A stretch of 64,000 nucleotides of DNA, from the NCBI GenBank assembly GCA_031551635.1, contig JAVBNH010000015.1, forward strand, positions 1 through 64,000, written 5' to 3'. Positions 7,394 through 17,100 of this stretch are shown one piece after another (within the stretch, counting starts at the first letter, position 1; each line of letters opens with the position of its first letter). Below the pieces are notes generated by a model. The model had not been told where the DNA came from, ran no database searches, and was given only the letters and a program-made list of their open reading frames with translations. The translations under genes were made by a program, and so were the position numbers. The stretch is from JAVBNH01 sp031551635. GTDB lineage: Bacteria; Bacillota; Clostridia; Oscillospirales; Acutalibacteraceae.

Positions 7394-9442
7394 TTATTCC
7401 GTGATAAAAATAATCTCGCCGCCGAACATAAAATCATCAACAGAAATAAAGTAGCTGTCAAGTTTTTCACCGTTAAAATAAATTTCTTTTACATAGTTGC
7501 CGCAGCCTTTTTTTACAATCATTAATTTTGCGCCTGTTGCGAGATTAATGATTATTTTATCATACTTCGGAATACCAAGTATGATTTTGTCCTGCCCGCT
7601 TACAGGAAAAATTCCCATTGAATTCCACATATAACAGCTTGAAAGTCCGCCGCTGTCGTTGTTTCCGGGAATCCCTCCCCTGCCGGAGGTAAACATATAT
7701 TTATCAGCGGCTCGAATAACCTCGCAGAGCCTGTCATGCCTGTTTGCATACACATAAGCATAGGGTGTTTCCATGTCGGTTTCATTATTAAAACCCTCAA
7801 AACGCGTATCAATTGAGTCCTCGTCTGTAAAGCCAAAGAACTTGTCAAGAAGGGAAACAAAATTCTCTACGGAACGGCAAAGTTTTATTCTCTTTTCCAT
7901 ATCATGCATCAATCTAAAAGAATAATTCCAATGGTTCCCCTCGTAATAATCCCTATCCTCAAATAATAATCCACTTTCTATGTCAAAAGCCTTAATCCAA
8001 TTCTCTGATAATTCCAGAAGTTCATTATAAGCTTTTTTATCACCGATTTTTTCGGCAATAATTGACATACTGCGGCAAGCCTCAGCCATATCGAGGGTGT
8101 GTGTTGTTTTTTCACACTCCCCTTCCTTTAAAAAATCGTTGAATGCCTCCCGGTGAAGCTCGGTATACATCGCCTCGAGCAATTCTTGTTTATCATATCC
8201 CTCTGGATTGCGTAAATATGCATCAAAAAGAACATACACAGCCAGCATACGCGCCTGCTTTGCTTCGATATTGAGATTATCACACAGGCAAACTGTATGC
8301 GGCAGTAGTTTTTGAGACTTTCCGAATGCGATAAAAGTCTTTACTATTTTTTTTGAAATCTCAGGATACAAACTGAAAATTAACGGCAGCTGAGTTTTAT
8401 ACTGGTCCCATAACGTTACAAAATCTATCATAAATTCCTCATCGGAATAAAAACAGCTCTCGCCCTGCCAATCGCAGGGTTTAATCAGCGTATGATAAAA
8501 ATTCGAATAGAATATTTCTTTATCGGCATTATTTTTCGTTTGTATTTCAATCGCTGATAAGAACTCATTCCATTTATCATATGTACTTTTTGTTATCTCA
8601 TTAAAAGAACGATTTTCAGATTTTACTTGACATTTAGCGGTCTCAATACTCTTTGTGCTAATTCCGACTTTTACCTCAACATTATTTTCACTTTCAAGCT
8701 CAAAAACCGCACCGAAAAAATCAGCGCCGCTTGTAAAATCCATTTTTTGCAAACCGGTTTCAAGATTATTTTTCCAAATCTGACCTTTAATATTTTTATC
8801 GCTCAACTCAATATAAAAATAAATATGAAGCCCCTCAAGAACAACATCGGCTTCAATAGTATTTTCAATAATATTAATACTAGCGCTTTTTGCGTAGTGC
8901 CATTCATTTCTGAGCGATTTATCAAGCCCGTTTGCTGACAAATCAAAGGAGATGCGCCCGCCGCTTTGCGAAAAAGCATATCGATGCACCGCGATTTTGT
9001 CGCTTACTGTACACTCAAGCCGGATTCCGTTTTCTTCTGTATCAGCTGAATAATATCCCGGCTTAGCCTGTTCATTTATTATATGATTCAAAACATCCTT
9101 TTTTTGAAGCTCTCCGTAAAAAGGTGTGCTGACACAATAATTAAAATATTTCCCGAGCGCACCTGTACCGCTGTTATGAATATGCGAAAGCCCTCTAAAC
9201 CTGTTTCCTGAGGTGAAGCGCGGAATCATTCCGGAGCAATTCACTGCGTGGTTGCCATAACCGCTCGAATAACCGCCGCTATAAGCGCAGCAGGTGAACT
9301 TGCCGAATGGGTAAGCCGCGCCGGGGTGAGTATTTCCGCAAAGCGCTTTTATAAAATGCCAGCTTTCGGCAATTCCGGAGGGTTCCGGCAAATCAATTTC
9401 ACCGTTCCCCTGAAAAACATTGACATAACTGCAATAATCCAT
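7394..9442 (-). CDS. Glycoside hydrolase family 92 (exo-alpha-mannosidase family), cytosolic
   Basis: GH92 enzymes remove alpha-linked mannose with inversion, using Ca2+. The 682 residues lack a signal peptide, so it should act in the cytosol. Family landmarks include GAAYPFGKF near the N-terminus, RFRGLSHIHNSGTGALGKY at about 83-101, WDQYKTQLPL, NWIKAFD and, near the C-terminus, IPGNNDSGGLSSCYMWNSMG. In members I recall, the last motif reads GNDD or GNED; here the first acidic position is Asn, which may affect the catalytic base. The ATG has GAAAGGTC upstream. It is monocistronic with its own promoter and divergent from the Crp-like regulator. Substrate linkage cannot be read from sequence. 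Confidence 0.88.
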   Translation of the reverse strand: MDYCSYVNVFQGNGEIDLPEPSGIAESWHFIKALCGNTHPGAAYPFGKFTCCAYSGGYSSGYGNHAVNCSGMIPRFTSGNRFRGLSHIHNSGTGALGKYFNYCVSTPFYGELQKKDVLNHIINEQAKPGYYSADTEENGIRLECTVSDKIAVHRYAFSQSGGRISFDLSANGLDKSLRNEWHYAKSASINIIENTIEADVVLEGLHIYFYIELSDKNIKGQIWKNNLETGLQKMDFTSGADFFGAVFELESENNVEVKVGISTKSIETAKCQVKSENRSFNEITKSTYDKWNEFLSAIEIQTKNNADKEIFYSNFYHTLIKPCDWQGESCFYSDEEFMIDFVTLWDQYKTQLPLIFSLYPEISKKIVKTFIAFGKSQKLLPHTVCLCDNLNIEAKQARMLAVYVLFDAYLRNPEGYDKQELLEAMYTELHREAFNDFLKEGECEKTTHTLDMAEACRSMSIIAEKIGDKKAYNELLELSENWIKAFDIESGLLFEDRDYYEGNHWNYSFRLMHDMEKRIKLCRSVENFVSLLDKFFGFTDEDSIDTRFEGFNNETDMETPYAYVYANRHDRLCEVIRAADKYMFTSGRGGIPGNNDSGGLSSCYMWNSMGIFPVSGQDKIILGIPKYDKIIINLATGAKLMIVKKGCGNYVKEIYFNGEKLDSYFISVDDFMFGGEIIFITE

Positions 9443-9475
9443 AAAAAAACAGACCTTTCAAAAATCTATACAGAA

Positions 9476-9503
9476 ATTGTAGCACAAATTGTTTTTTTTT
9501 CAA
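9476..9503 (-). promoter_or_regulatory. Promoter of the GH92 gene
   Basis: On the minus strand, TTGAAA (9503-9498), 16-bp spacer, TACAAT (9481-9476), about 35 nt before the ATG. Confidence 0.6.
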
Positions 9504-9530
9504 GCATTCCGGAGAATATATTAAAAATAC

Positions 9531-9560
9531 TTGACAATTGATGTCTGAAAACTGTATCAT
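9531..9560 (+). promoter_or_regulatory. Promoter of the Crp/Fnr-ABC operon
   Basis: TTGACA (9531-9536), 18-bp spacer, TATCAT (9555-9560). The -10 box lies inside the left arm of the palindrome at 9548-9574, so a bound regulator would block RNA polymerase. Confidence 0.7.
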
Positions 9561-9574
9561 TATGATACAGTTTT
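9548..9574. promoter_or_regulatory. Perfect 27-bp palindromic operator
   Basis: Arms AAAACTGTATCAT and ATGATACAGTTTT, 13 bp each and perfectly complementary, flank a single T at 9561. It overlaps the -10 box and ends 13 nt before the regulator start. It is the obvious binding site for the Crp/Fnr protein encoded next door (autoregulation, probably repression). It is not the classical FNR (TTGAT-N4-ATCAA) or Crp site. Confidence 0.85.
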
Positions 9575-9587
9575 GAGGTGATATGAT

Positions 9588-10232
9588 ATGTCTGACACTG
9601 TGAATCTTTTAAAATCAAAGCTTTTTAAAGGTTTAGATAGTATTGATGCACAGAATTATTTTTCCGGATTGCTTTCGAATATCTGCGCTTACAAAAAAAA
9701 TGATATTATCTTTTCAAAAGATAAATTTTTTTGCGGTATCGGAATAATCGTTAAAGGAAATGTGAATGTTTTCAAGCTAAACGCAGAGAATAGAAGGATA
9801 AAAATAAACAGGCTTTCTCCTTCGGATTGTTTCGGAATGGCTGCTGTTTTTTCACCGCATGAGGATTTTCCGACAGAAATTATTGCCGCGAATGATTGTA
9901 AGGTCGCTTTTATTAAAAGAGCAGAGCTTCAAAAGCTGTTTATCGAATTTCCGCAAATTTCTCTGAATTACATGGAAATTCTCACTGAGAGAATCCGCTT
10001 TCTGAACCGCCGAATCGAAACCCTTGCCTGCTCGGACATGAAGGAACGTCTGCTGTGTTTTCTTTCATTTTACTGCGAGGATGAATCTGAGGAATTTGAG
10101 TTACCGTTTTCCTTGCAGGAATTATCGAGCAGACTGCTGATGAGCCGCGCGACAATCTACCGCACACTGCAGGCTCTCAGCGATGAAAACCGAATAGTGC
10201 GTAATAAGAATATGATTAGAATAATTAAATAA
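9588..10232 (+). CDS. Crp/Fnr-family transcriptional regulator
   Basis: A 214-residue regulator with an N-terminal cyclic-nucleotide-binding-like beta barrel (about 12-125) and a dimerisation helix. The C-terminal Crp-type helix-turn-helix contains ELSSRLLMSRATIYRTLQAL (about 175-194). No four-cysteine Fe-S set like that of FNR is seen, so the effector is unknown. GAGGTG precedes the ATG. It is the first gene of a four-gene operon with an ABC importer, and its promoter carries a perfect palindrome, so it most likely senses a small molecule and controls its own import operon. Confidence 0.9.
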   Translation: MSDTVNLLKSKLFKGLDSIDAQNYFSGLLSNICAYKKNDIIFSKDKFFCGIGIIVKGNVNVFKLNAENRRIKINRLSPSDCFGMAAVFSPHEDFPTEIIAANDCKVAFIKRAELQKLFIEFPQISLNYMEILTERIRFLNRRIETLACSDMKERLLCFLSFYCEDESEEFELPFSLQELSSRLLMSRATIYRTLQALSDENRIVRNKNMIRIIK

Positions 10233-10252
10233 TTATAAAGGAGTAATTTTTT

Positions 10253-11272
10253 ATGAAGAAAACAGTAGCATTTTTATTGTCATTCTTAATGATAATTTCG
10301 CTCATTTCCTGCACCAATCAGGAAAACAATGAAACTACAGCAAATACGTCCGCAACGACAATCAAAGCCACGAACAAAATAAATGTGAAAATGAGCGTGC
10401 TCAAAGGTCCGACAGGCATGGGCGCTTCTCAGATGATGAGCATGAATGATGCCGGCAAGTCAGACAATAACTACACCTTTAAGGTTGATGCAGACCCGGA
10501 AGCTGTTATCTCCGACTTAATTGCCGGAAATATTGATGTCGCTGCGATTCCGACTACCTCCGCGGCAAATATATACAACAAAACTGACGGAAAAATTAGA
10601 ATACTCGGAGTTAGCACACTCAGTGTTCTAAATATTGTTGAAAAAGGCAACACTATTACAGATATAAAATCATTGAAAGGCAAAACTATTTTGACCTCTG
10701 GGCAGAATACAAATGTTGAATATGTGCTTAATACGGTTCTCAAGGAGAACAATTTAACCCCGGGTAAAGATGTCACAATTGAATTTGCCTCTGTTCATGC
10801 CGAGGTTGTCACTAAGGCAAAAAGCGGCAGCGCTGATATAGTTCTTCTGCCGGAGCCTTTTGTAACACAGCTCATTAGCGGCTCTGAGGAGTTCAGAATC
10901 GCTGTAAATATCAAGGATGAATGGAAAAAAATCTCGGAATTCGACCTGCCTATGGGTGTTATTGCCGCAACCTCTGCATTTTGTGAAAATTATGACGCGC
11001 TTATGAATTTTTATTCTGATTACACAAATTCAGTGCAATTTGTAAACGAAGCGGCAAATCTTGAAACCGCTTCCGACTTTATTGCACAATATGATATTTT
11101 GACAAAGGAAATTGCGAAAAAAGCCATACCGAACAGCAGCATAGTTTTCATTTATGACGCGAAAATGAAGCCAATGCTACAGGACTTCTTTGAAAAAATG
11201 GTTGACGAAAATCCGCAAATTCTTGGCGGCAAGATTCCTGATAATCAAATTTACTACCCACAATACAAATGA
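10253..11272 (+). CDS. ABC importer substrate-binding lipoprotein (SsuA/TauA/NrtA-like)
   Basis: Extracytoplasmic solute receptor anchored by lipid. It has a signal peptide with lipobox LISC (Cys20), then a Thr/Asn/Ala-rich linker to about 45. A periplasmic-binding fold follows with LKGPTGMGA near its start, an IDVAAIPTTSAANIY hinge block, SLKGKTILTSGQ and ADIVLLPEPFVTQL. These features place it with the sulfonate/taurine/nitrate/thiamine-precursor receptors; the ligand is not identifiable. AAAGGAG precedes the ATG. Its stop overlaps the permease start (ATGA), so the genes are coupled. The ligand may be the signal, or related to the signal, of the upstream Crp/Fnr protein. Confidence 0.88.
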   Translation: MKKTVAFLLSFLMIISLISCTNQENNETTANTSATTIKATNKINVKMSVLKGPTGMGASQMMSMNDAGKSDNNYTFKVDADPEAVISDLIAGNIDVAAIPTTSAANIYNKTDGKIRILGVSTLSVLNIVEKGNTITDIKSLKGKTILTSGQNTNVEYVLNTVLKENNLTPGKDVTIEFASVHAEVVTKAKSGSADIVLLPEPFVTQLISGSEEFRIAVNIKDEWKKISEFDLPMGVIAATSAFCENYDALMNFYSDYTNSVQFVNEAANLETASDFIAQYDILTKEIAKKAIPNSSIVFIYDAKMKPMLQDFFEKMVDENPQILGGKIPDNQIYYPQYK

Positions 11273-12009
11273 GAAGTATACTCAGAAAAATAATAATAAC
11301 TGCCGTTTTGCTTGCCTTTTGGCAGGCAGCGGCGGTTATTGTCGATTTAGAAGTATTACTTCCCTCACCTGCATCGGTTATGAGGGCATTTTTCAAGCTT
11401 ATTACATTGAAAGATTTTTACTTTTCGTCTTTTTTATCCCTTTTGAGAGTTTCACTCGGTTTTTTGGCAGGATTGATTCTCGGAATCGTGTCTGCTGTAA
11501 TTTCAAGGTATTCGTTGTGGCTAAAGGACACATTTTCAATAATATTGGCTGTAATGAAAGCCGCACCAGTCGCCTCCTTCATCATTCTCGCCCTTGTCTG
11601 GCTCGAAAGGGGTAACGTCCCTGTTTTCGCCTCATTTCTAATAGTGATGCCCCTTGTTTTCTCAGCTTGCTACACCTCGGTCGGCGAGACAGATCCGTTG
11701 CTGTTGGAAATGTCTAAGGCTTTCAGCGTAAAGAAGCTGTCAGTAATAAAAAACATTTACGTCCCAAGCATCAAGCCTTTTCTACTCAGCGCGTCAACAA
11801 CCGCTATGGGCATGGCATGGAAAGCGGGAATCGCCGCTGAGGTCATCGCCTCTCCGAAAAATTCCATCGGTTACTATATCAACAATTCTAAAATTTACCT
11901 TGATACAGCTTCACTTTTTGCATGGACAATTTCGGTGATAATTCTCAGCATGCTGCTCGAAAAAGTATTAAAATTAATCTCTTCAAGAACAAAAAAGAGG
12001 TCAATATGA
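11269..12009 (+). CDS. ABC importer permease (SsuC/TauC-like)
   Basis: A 246-residue inner-membrane component with about six hydrophobic segments. The EAA loop reads EMSKAFSVKKLSVIKNIYVPSIKPF, followed by a GMAWKAGIAAEV block typical of the nitrate/sulfonate/taurine permeases. The start ATG overlaps the stop of the binding-protein gene and the stop overlaps the ATPase start, both as ATGA junctions. Length is normal for the family. It pairs with the ATPase and lipoprotein to make one complete importer. Confidence 0.9.
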   Translation: MRSILRKIIITAVLLAFWQAAAVIVDLEVLLPSPASVMRAFFKLITLKDFYFSSFLSLLRVSLGFLAGLILGIVSAVISRYSLWLKDTFSIILAVMKAAPVASFIILALVWLERGNVPVFASFLIVMPLVFSACYTSVGETDPLLLEMSKAFSVKKLSVIKNIYVPSIKPFLLSASTTAMGMAWKAGIAAEVIASPKNSIGYYINNSKIYLDTASLFAWTISVIILSMLLEKVLKLISSRTKKRSI

Positions 12010-12656
12010 TAAAGCTGAATAATATACAAAAAAATTTTGATGAAAAAACTATTTTGAAGGACTTTTATTTTGAGTTGAAAACGAATGAAAGAACTTGCAT
12101 TCTAGGCTCCTCAGGCTGCGGCAAAACCACGGTTTTGAAAATCATATCAGGACTGATGAAGCCTGAATCGGGCAAAGTTACAGATAAACAGGAATTTAAA
12201 AAATCATTTATATTTCAGGAAAACAGGCTGTTGCCGTGGAAAACCGCGCTTGAAAATGTTCTTTTTGCCGGAGCAACTCTCGAAAAAGCAAAGGAATACC
12301 TAGAAAAAACAGCACTCGCGGGAAACGAAAACAAGTACCCGGGGGAGCTGAGCGGTGGAATGCAAAGGCGGCTCACTATTGCGCGCGCATTCGCTGCAGG
12401 CGGTGATGTTTTTTTCATAGATGAACCGCTGCAGGGGCTTGATATCAATACAAAAGAGCTTATAATTTCCTTGATTGACGAAGAAACAAAAAACAAGTCT
12501 ATGCTGCTGATTACCCATGACATTCACGAAGCTTTTTTATTGTCCGAACGAATTATAATTGCAAAGGGCATCCCCTTTACATCTGTTAAAGATATTAGAA
12601 AATCGGAGCTGAAATCAGAAGCAGAGCTTGAAAATTTAGTGAAATCAATAATTTGA
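12006..12656 (+). CDS. ABC importer ATPase (SsuB/TauB-like)
   Basis: Energises the importer. The 216 residues contain Walker A GSSGCGKTT (34-42), a Q-loop FQENRLLPWKT, the signature LSGGMQRR near 115-122, Walker B FFIDEP with D139-E140, and the switch histidine in LITHD. It is slightly short compared with typical SsuB/TauB proteins (about 240-260), with a compact C-terminus. ATG at 12006 is preceded by GAGGTC and overlaps the permease stop; longer upstream starts are rejected. Last gene of the operon; no terminator is seen before the next promoter at 12658. Confidence 0.92.
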   Translation: MIKLNNIQKNFDEKTILKDFYFELKTNERTCILGSSGCGKTTVLKIISGLMKPESGKVTDKQEFKKSFIFQENRLLPWKTALENVLFAGATLEKAKEYLEKTALAGNENKYPGELSGGMQRRLTIARAFAAGGDVFFIDEPLQGLDINTKELIISLIDEETKNKSMLLITHDIHEAFLLSERIIIAKGIPFTSVKDIRKSELKSEAELENLVKSII

Positions 12657-12657
12657 C

Positions 12658-12686
12658 TTGCAAAAAATCGCACACAAAGGTATAAT
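12658..12686 (+). promoter_or_regulatory. Promoter of the Eis-like acetyltransferase gene
   Basis: TTGCAA (12658-12663), 17-bp spacer, TATAAT (12681-12686), starting 2 nt after the ABC operon stop. A transcript from here would carry repeat copy B in its 5' untranslated leader. Confidence 0.7.
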
Positions 12687-12709
12687 GTTTTCTGACAAAT
12701 ATTTCATTG

Positions 12710-12788
12710 TTAGTACCTTAATGAGCTAAAAGCACAATAAAAAAACAAATCTTAGGTTGTGGGCTTGGCAAGCCAAGTCCACGTTAGG
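12710..12788 (+). repeat. Oriented 78-bp repeat, copy B (leader of acetyltransferase gene)
   Basis: Starts TTAGTACCTTAATG and ends CACGTTAGG, 15 nt before the start codon. Hairpin arms are GTGGGCTTGG and CCAAGTCCAC; the single change converts a G-C to a G-T(U) pair, so the hairpin is kept. It lies between a promoter and the start codon. Confidence 0.93.
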
Positions 12789-12803
12789 GAAAGGATAAAT
12801 AAA

Positions 12804-14009
12804 ATGATAGTAAGATATTTAACTCGCGATGACGCGGAAGAATCGGCAAAGGTTTCCTCGTCAGCTTTTATATGGAAGGTCGATTTTGAGCAGGATATAA
12901 AAGAGGGTATCGAAAAGTTTGAAAAATTGTCAGACGAGCGGATTATGGGCGCTTTTCTTGACGACAACAAGACCTTGATGGCGCAGATTGAGGTTATAGA
13001 TTTTAAGACATGGTTCTACGGGAAGCTAGTGAAGTCTAACGGTATCGGCGGCGTCTCCTCAAAGCCCGAATACAGAAGGGGCGGCGCGGTCAGGGCAATT
13101 TTCAATGAATTTCTGAAAAGAACAAAGGAAGAGGGCTATGCTCTAAGCATACTCTATCCTTTTTCATACGATTATTACCGCAAATTCGGCTATGAAATGC
13201 CGAACAGATATGTGAGCTGTACGATTCCATTCGCTGCGATTAATTATATCGAGCGCAATAACGATGTTATTTTGTATGAGGGGCAATGCCCAGAGAAGCT
13301 CCTCGGCATTTATAATGAGTATGCCTCACGCCATAATCTGATGTTCGCTCGCACGAATGACGACAAATTTTATAAGGAGCCCTACCGTAACAACGAATAT
13401 ACATATATCTGGTGCGACAAAAATGGAACGGCGCGGTCATACGCAAGCTTCAACTGCGACCGCTCGACCTCGAGCATAAATGTGCGCGAAATACTGTATA
13501 GTGATTATGAATCACTTTATGGAATTCTCGGTTATCTAAGGATTTACGACGGTAATTTTGAGCAAATAAATTTCGGAAAAATTCCACAAAGCTCAAGCCT
13601 GCTTGAGATGTTTACAGAATGCAAATATTGTAAAAACACTCTTAATAACGGCGGCTCATGGCGCATCCAGGACATTGAGGCAATTTTGAATGCGAATGAA
13701 TACCCTGCCGAGAAGGGTGACTTTACGCTACGTTATAGTGAGGATTGTGTTCACGGCGACTGCATTTTTAATATTGAATACGAAAATAAGACTGCTAAGG
13801 TCACATTGATTGCGGAAAATATTACCGGAGAAAATCAACACAAATATGATGTCTCCATGAACGCCTCAGCCGCCGCTAAGCTCCTTTTAGGGGGTATTCA
13901 AAACGAGCTATCGCTGCAGTTCATAAAAGGCGTCGAAATAAAAGGCAGCGTCGCTGACTTAATTAGAGCCTTCCCTGTCCGACCTGTCGACTATTACGAG
14001 GGGTTTTAG
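12804..14009 (+). CDS. Eis-like GNAT acetyltransferase with SCP2-like C-terminal domain
   Basis: Acetyl-CoA-dependent N-acetyltransferase; Eis relatives modify amine substrates such as aminoglycosides, but the natural substrate here is unknown. The 401 residues fit the Eis layout. An N-terminal GNAT contains GIGGVSSKPEYRRGGAVRAI (acetyl-CoA binding) and YPFSYDYYRKFGYE, a second GNAT-like half follows, and a C-terminal sterol-carrier-like domain extends from about 300. ATG at 12804 has GGGAAAGG upstream, whose first bases overlap the end of repeat B. Upstream in-frame codons (MGLASQVHV) are repeat sequence and rejected. It has its own promoter and shares a terminator with the convergent metzincin. 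Confidence 0.85.
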   Translation: MIVRYLTRDDAEESAKVSSSAFIWKVDFEQDIKEGIEKFEKLSDERIMGAFLDDNKTLMAQIEVIDFKTWFYGKLVKSNGIGGVSSKPEYRRGGAVRAIFNEFLKRTKEEGYALSILYPFSYDYYRKFGYEMPNRYVSCTIPFAAINYIERNNDVILYEGQCPEKLLGIYNEYASRHNLMFARTNDDKFYKEPYRNNEYTYIWCDKNGTARSYASFNCDRSTSSINVREILYSDYESLYGILGYLRIYDGNFEQINFGKIPQSSSLLEMFTECKYCKNTLNNGGSWRIQDIEAILNANEYPAEKGDFTLRYSEDCVHGDCIFNIEYENKTAKVTLIAENITGENQHKYDVSMNASAAAKLLLGGIQNELSLQFIKGVEIKGSVADLIRAFPVRPVDYYEGF

Positions 14010-14033
14010 TTTTATTTTATAAGATAAACTGAT

Positions 14034-14072
14034 AAAAGCTCTGCTCATTTTATTTTGAGCAGAGCTTTTATT
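14034..14072. terminator. Bidirectional terminator
   Basis: AAAAGCTCTGCTCA and TGAGCAGAGCTTTT form a perfect 14-bp stem around an 8-nt loop, with T-rich flanks on both strands. It serves the acetyltransferase gene (plus) and the metzincin gene (minus). Confidence 0.9.
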
Positions 14073-14120
14073 TTCGATATACCTTTTAGCTATATGTGTT
14101 TTGGCGTGTTTATCGGTATT

Positions 14121-17100
14121 TTACGCCTTTCCGAACAGGCGCAGTATCATTTGCCAAAGCTTGCAGAACCAGCATGCAAAGCGACCGAAGAAGCTGTTCA
14201 GGTCATGGTTGTGCTCGGAGCAGCAGCCGCATGTATCTTCCGACATATCAGCCGAGCAAATGTCACAGTGGGCATCCTTATTCTCATCGATGTGCGCAAG
14301 CTTAGCTGTTTCCCTTGTTTGGAACTCATCGCAGCTGGTGCAATCATGTCTTTCGATACCGGTTGCTGTGCAAGTAGCTTGTGTTACTGTATACCATGCA
14401 TTCCATGTATGCTCGTGCGGTTTTGCGGTCTTCTGCCACTGTGCAAATACGGTAATGTTCGCAGTGACCGGTGTGCTTGCGGTGAACTGCGTTCCGCCTT
14501 CCTCCTGAGTGAACCAACCGGCAAACTCATATGTCCATTCACTGTCTGCAGCCTTTGTCGGCGCGGCGGGAAGGGTGACTGTGCCGTTGTATGTGGTAGT
14601 TTTTGTGTCATATACGCCATTATAGTTGAAGGTTATTGTATATATAATTGGTGTCGCGGTAAATTGGGCATAATATATAGCATCAGCAGTGACTTTAGTA
14701 GCAGCAGTGACCTGTGTGCCGCCCTCCGACGAAGTAAACCAACCTTTGAAGCTGTATGTATTATAATTATCAGAAACTTTAACAGGTGTGCCTGTCGGTA
14801 GACTCAGGTCAGTGTTATACGCAAATCTCTTACTTTCGAACTCAGTTTCGCCATTCATAAATTTAACGGTATAATCGGTGACGGTCAGAGTAAAGTTTTG
14901 TACCGCGTCCGGTGAAACACCGTCACTTACCTTAACGGTGAAATTATATATACCTGCGGCTGTCTGCGGCAGAATTGTAATCAATCCTGTTTCGCTGTTG
15001 ATTGTTACTCCGCTTGGTACCGTGCCGCTCAGGCTGTAGCTGAGCGGTAAAAGGCTGTCTGTCGTAACTTGAAATGTTCCGCCAATACCGCCGACTGCAT
15101 TGAAGCTATCAGCAGAGGTTATCGAGAGTATACTGTTGCTTTCCCAAATAGCAAACAGCGCAAGATGACTGTTTGTCGAGTAGCTTGCACCGGGCTGATA
15201 TGCCGCGACAGTGGCGCCGGCGGTTGTCCCCCAACCTTTGAAGGTATAGCCCTGGCGGGTAGGTGTTTCACTCGATAGAGTGATACTGGTGCCAGTCATT
15301 TTAATTTGGGGTGCAGGTGCATTTATACCATTATTCGCGAAGTAGCATATGGTGTGATGGGCAACACTGTTTTCCCACAGTGAGAATACAGTTTCCCACT
15401 TTAAATCGGGATTAGTTTCGGAGGATGTCAGACGGAACCAGACATCTTGTGAAGCATTAATAGCGCCGGCATTAAGATACTTAGGGTTGCTTGCGTCTGT
15501 TGTCCACGATGCAGCTGAACCGTTTAAGGTTCTTGTTACTCCGAGAATAGCGGAATAAGTCGATCTGACATATGCGGAATAATTCCCATTGTAACCGCTG
15601 CCGAAGTTTATCCAGATTACCTGACCGGGGTAGTAAAAATCAAGCTTAACCGGTGAGGACTGCGAAGCCTGAGGCGCGTCTTTCCAAAGCGCGTATAAAG
15701 TGTTTTCTCTCCTGATTGTTATTGTCTCACCGGGGAGATACTGATACTGTTCCGCATCTGGCGACTCAGCATAACCGACAAAATTCTTACGGTCCACATG
15801 AGTCGGAGCTGCTGGCAGAGTGACTTTTCCGTTTTCATCTGTAAGAAGAACATTGGGAAAACCACTTGGCGAACCCCCCTGAAGGTCTATAAACAAACGC
15901 TGCATACCTATGGTGTATGATTCCCAAACAGCGAATAAGCGAAGATTTAAGTTAGAATTGTAAACCGCACCCGGTTGATAGGAAACAGTTCCTGTCCCCA
16001 AAACGGTAGACCATCCCATAAATATATAACCCTCGCGAGTAGGCACATCGCTTGAAATAGTAAATGGTACATCATCCTGTTTTAGCGCGGGGGGAGGCGC
16101 ATCGGTTCCGCCGTTAGCCCAATAGCTGACAAGCTTGCTTGATGAGGTGCCAACCGAAAAAGCAACTGGTGAAATCAATGCGGTATTAGTGGTGTTCGCG
16201 GTCACTTTTATCCAATAATCCGTTGCGGGAACAACCGTGCCCGCACTAAAAAGATTTTGTGAGGAGCTGGTTAGTGCACTTGCTGTCCAAGATGTCCCGC
16301 TGAGTGAAGTGCCTTTTACAATCGCATACTGAGTCGGCATGGAAGTTGCATTTTGAAAGGTAATTGTCCAGTTGTTTTCTTCCCAACCTGTTCCCAGATG
16401 CACCCAGCGAATTTGATTCGGGTATTTGAAATCCAGCATACAGGTTCCCGCAGTATTACCTGTTAATATAGTTGAGTCAGACCACACACCGTAAAGAGTC
16501 GTGTCCTCGCTCAGACTTATTTCTTCTCCGGGAAGATAATCCGGAACCTGTGCAGACGGACTAAGAGCCCAGCCTACGAAGTCTTTTTTGGCTGAACCGA
16601 CGCAGGCAGGAAGTGTGCTCGATATTTTAACCATTCCGTTAACAGTACCTTCAATGGGTACACTGGAAATAGTGGCGCTTGAGTTATTTTTATCAAGCAT
16701 CAGGGTAAATTCATTTTCATTTGCTGTCCAAACCGCATAAAGTGTTGTGGATGCATCAATATTAAACAAAGCGCCTGGAGCATATTCGACAGCTCCGCCA
16801 AGAGTGGTTGACCAGCCGGCAAAGGTTAATCGGTCATGAGTCGGTATATCGCTGCTGAGATGAAGCGACTGATTTTTAAGCTTCTGTTGGCTTGCCGGGG
16901 CTGTTGAGCCACCGGTGGTATTGTAAGAGACTGTATACATACGCAGCAGCACAAGAGAGCCGACACCGTTACAGTTGACCCTAAGGTTTTCCCAGTCTTG
17001 ACTACCCTTTAGTACAGTTAGCTTACCGTCATTGTTAATATCCTGAACTATTCCGGTGTCAGTAGTGTTTCCGTTTCCATTATAATCTACAGGCTTGCCC

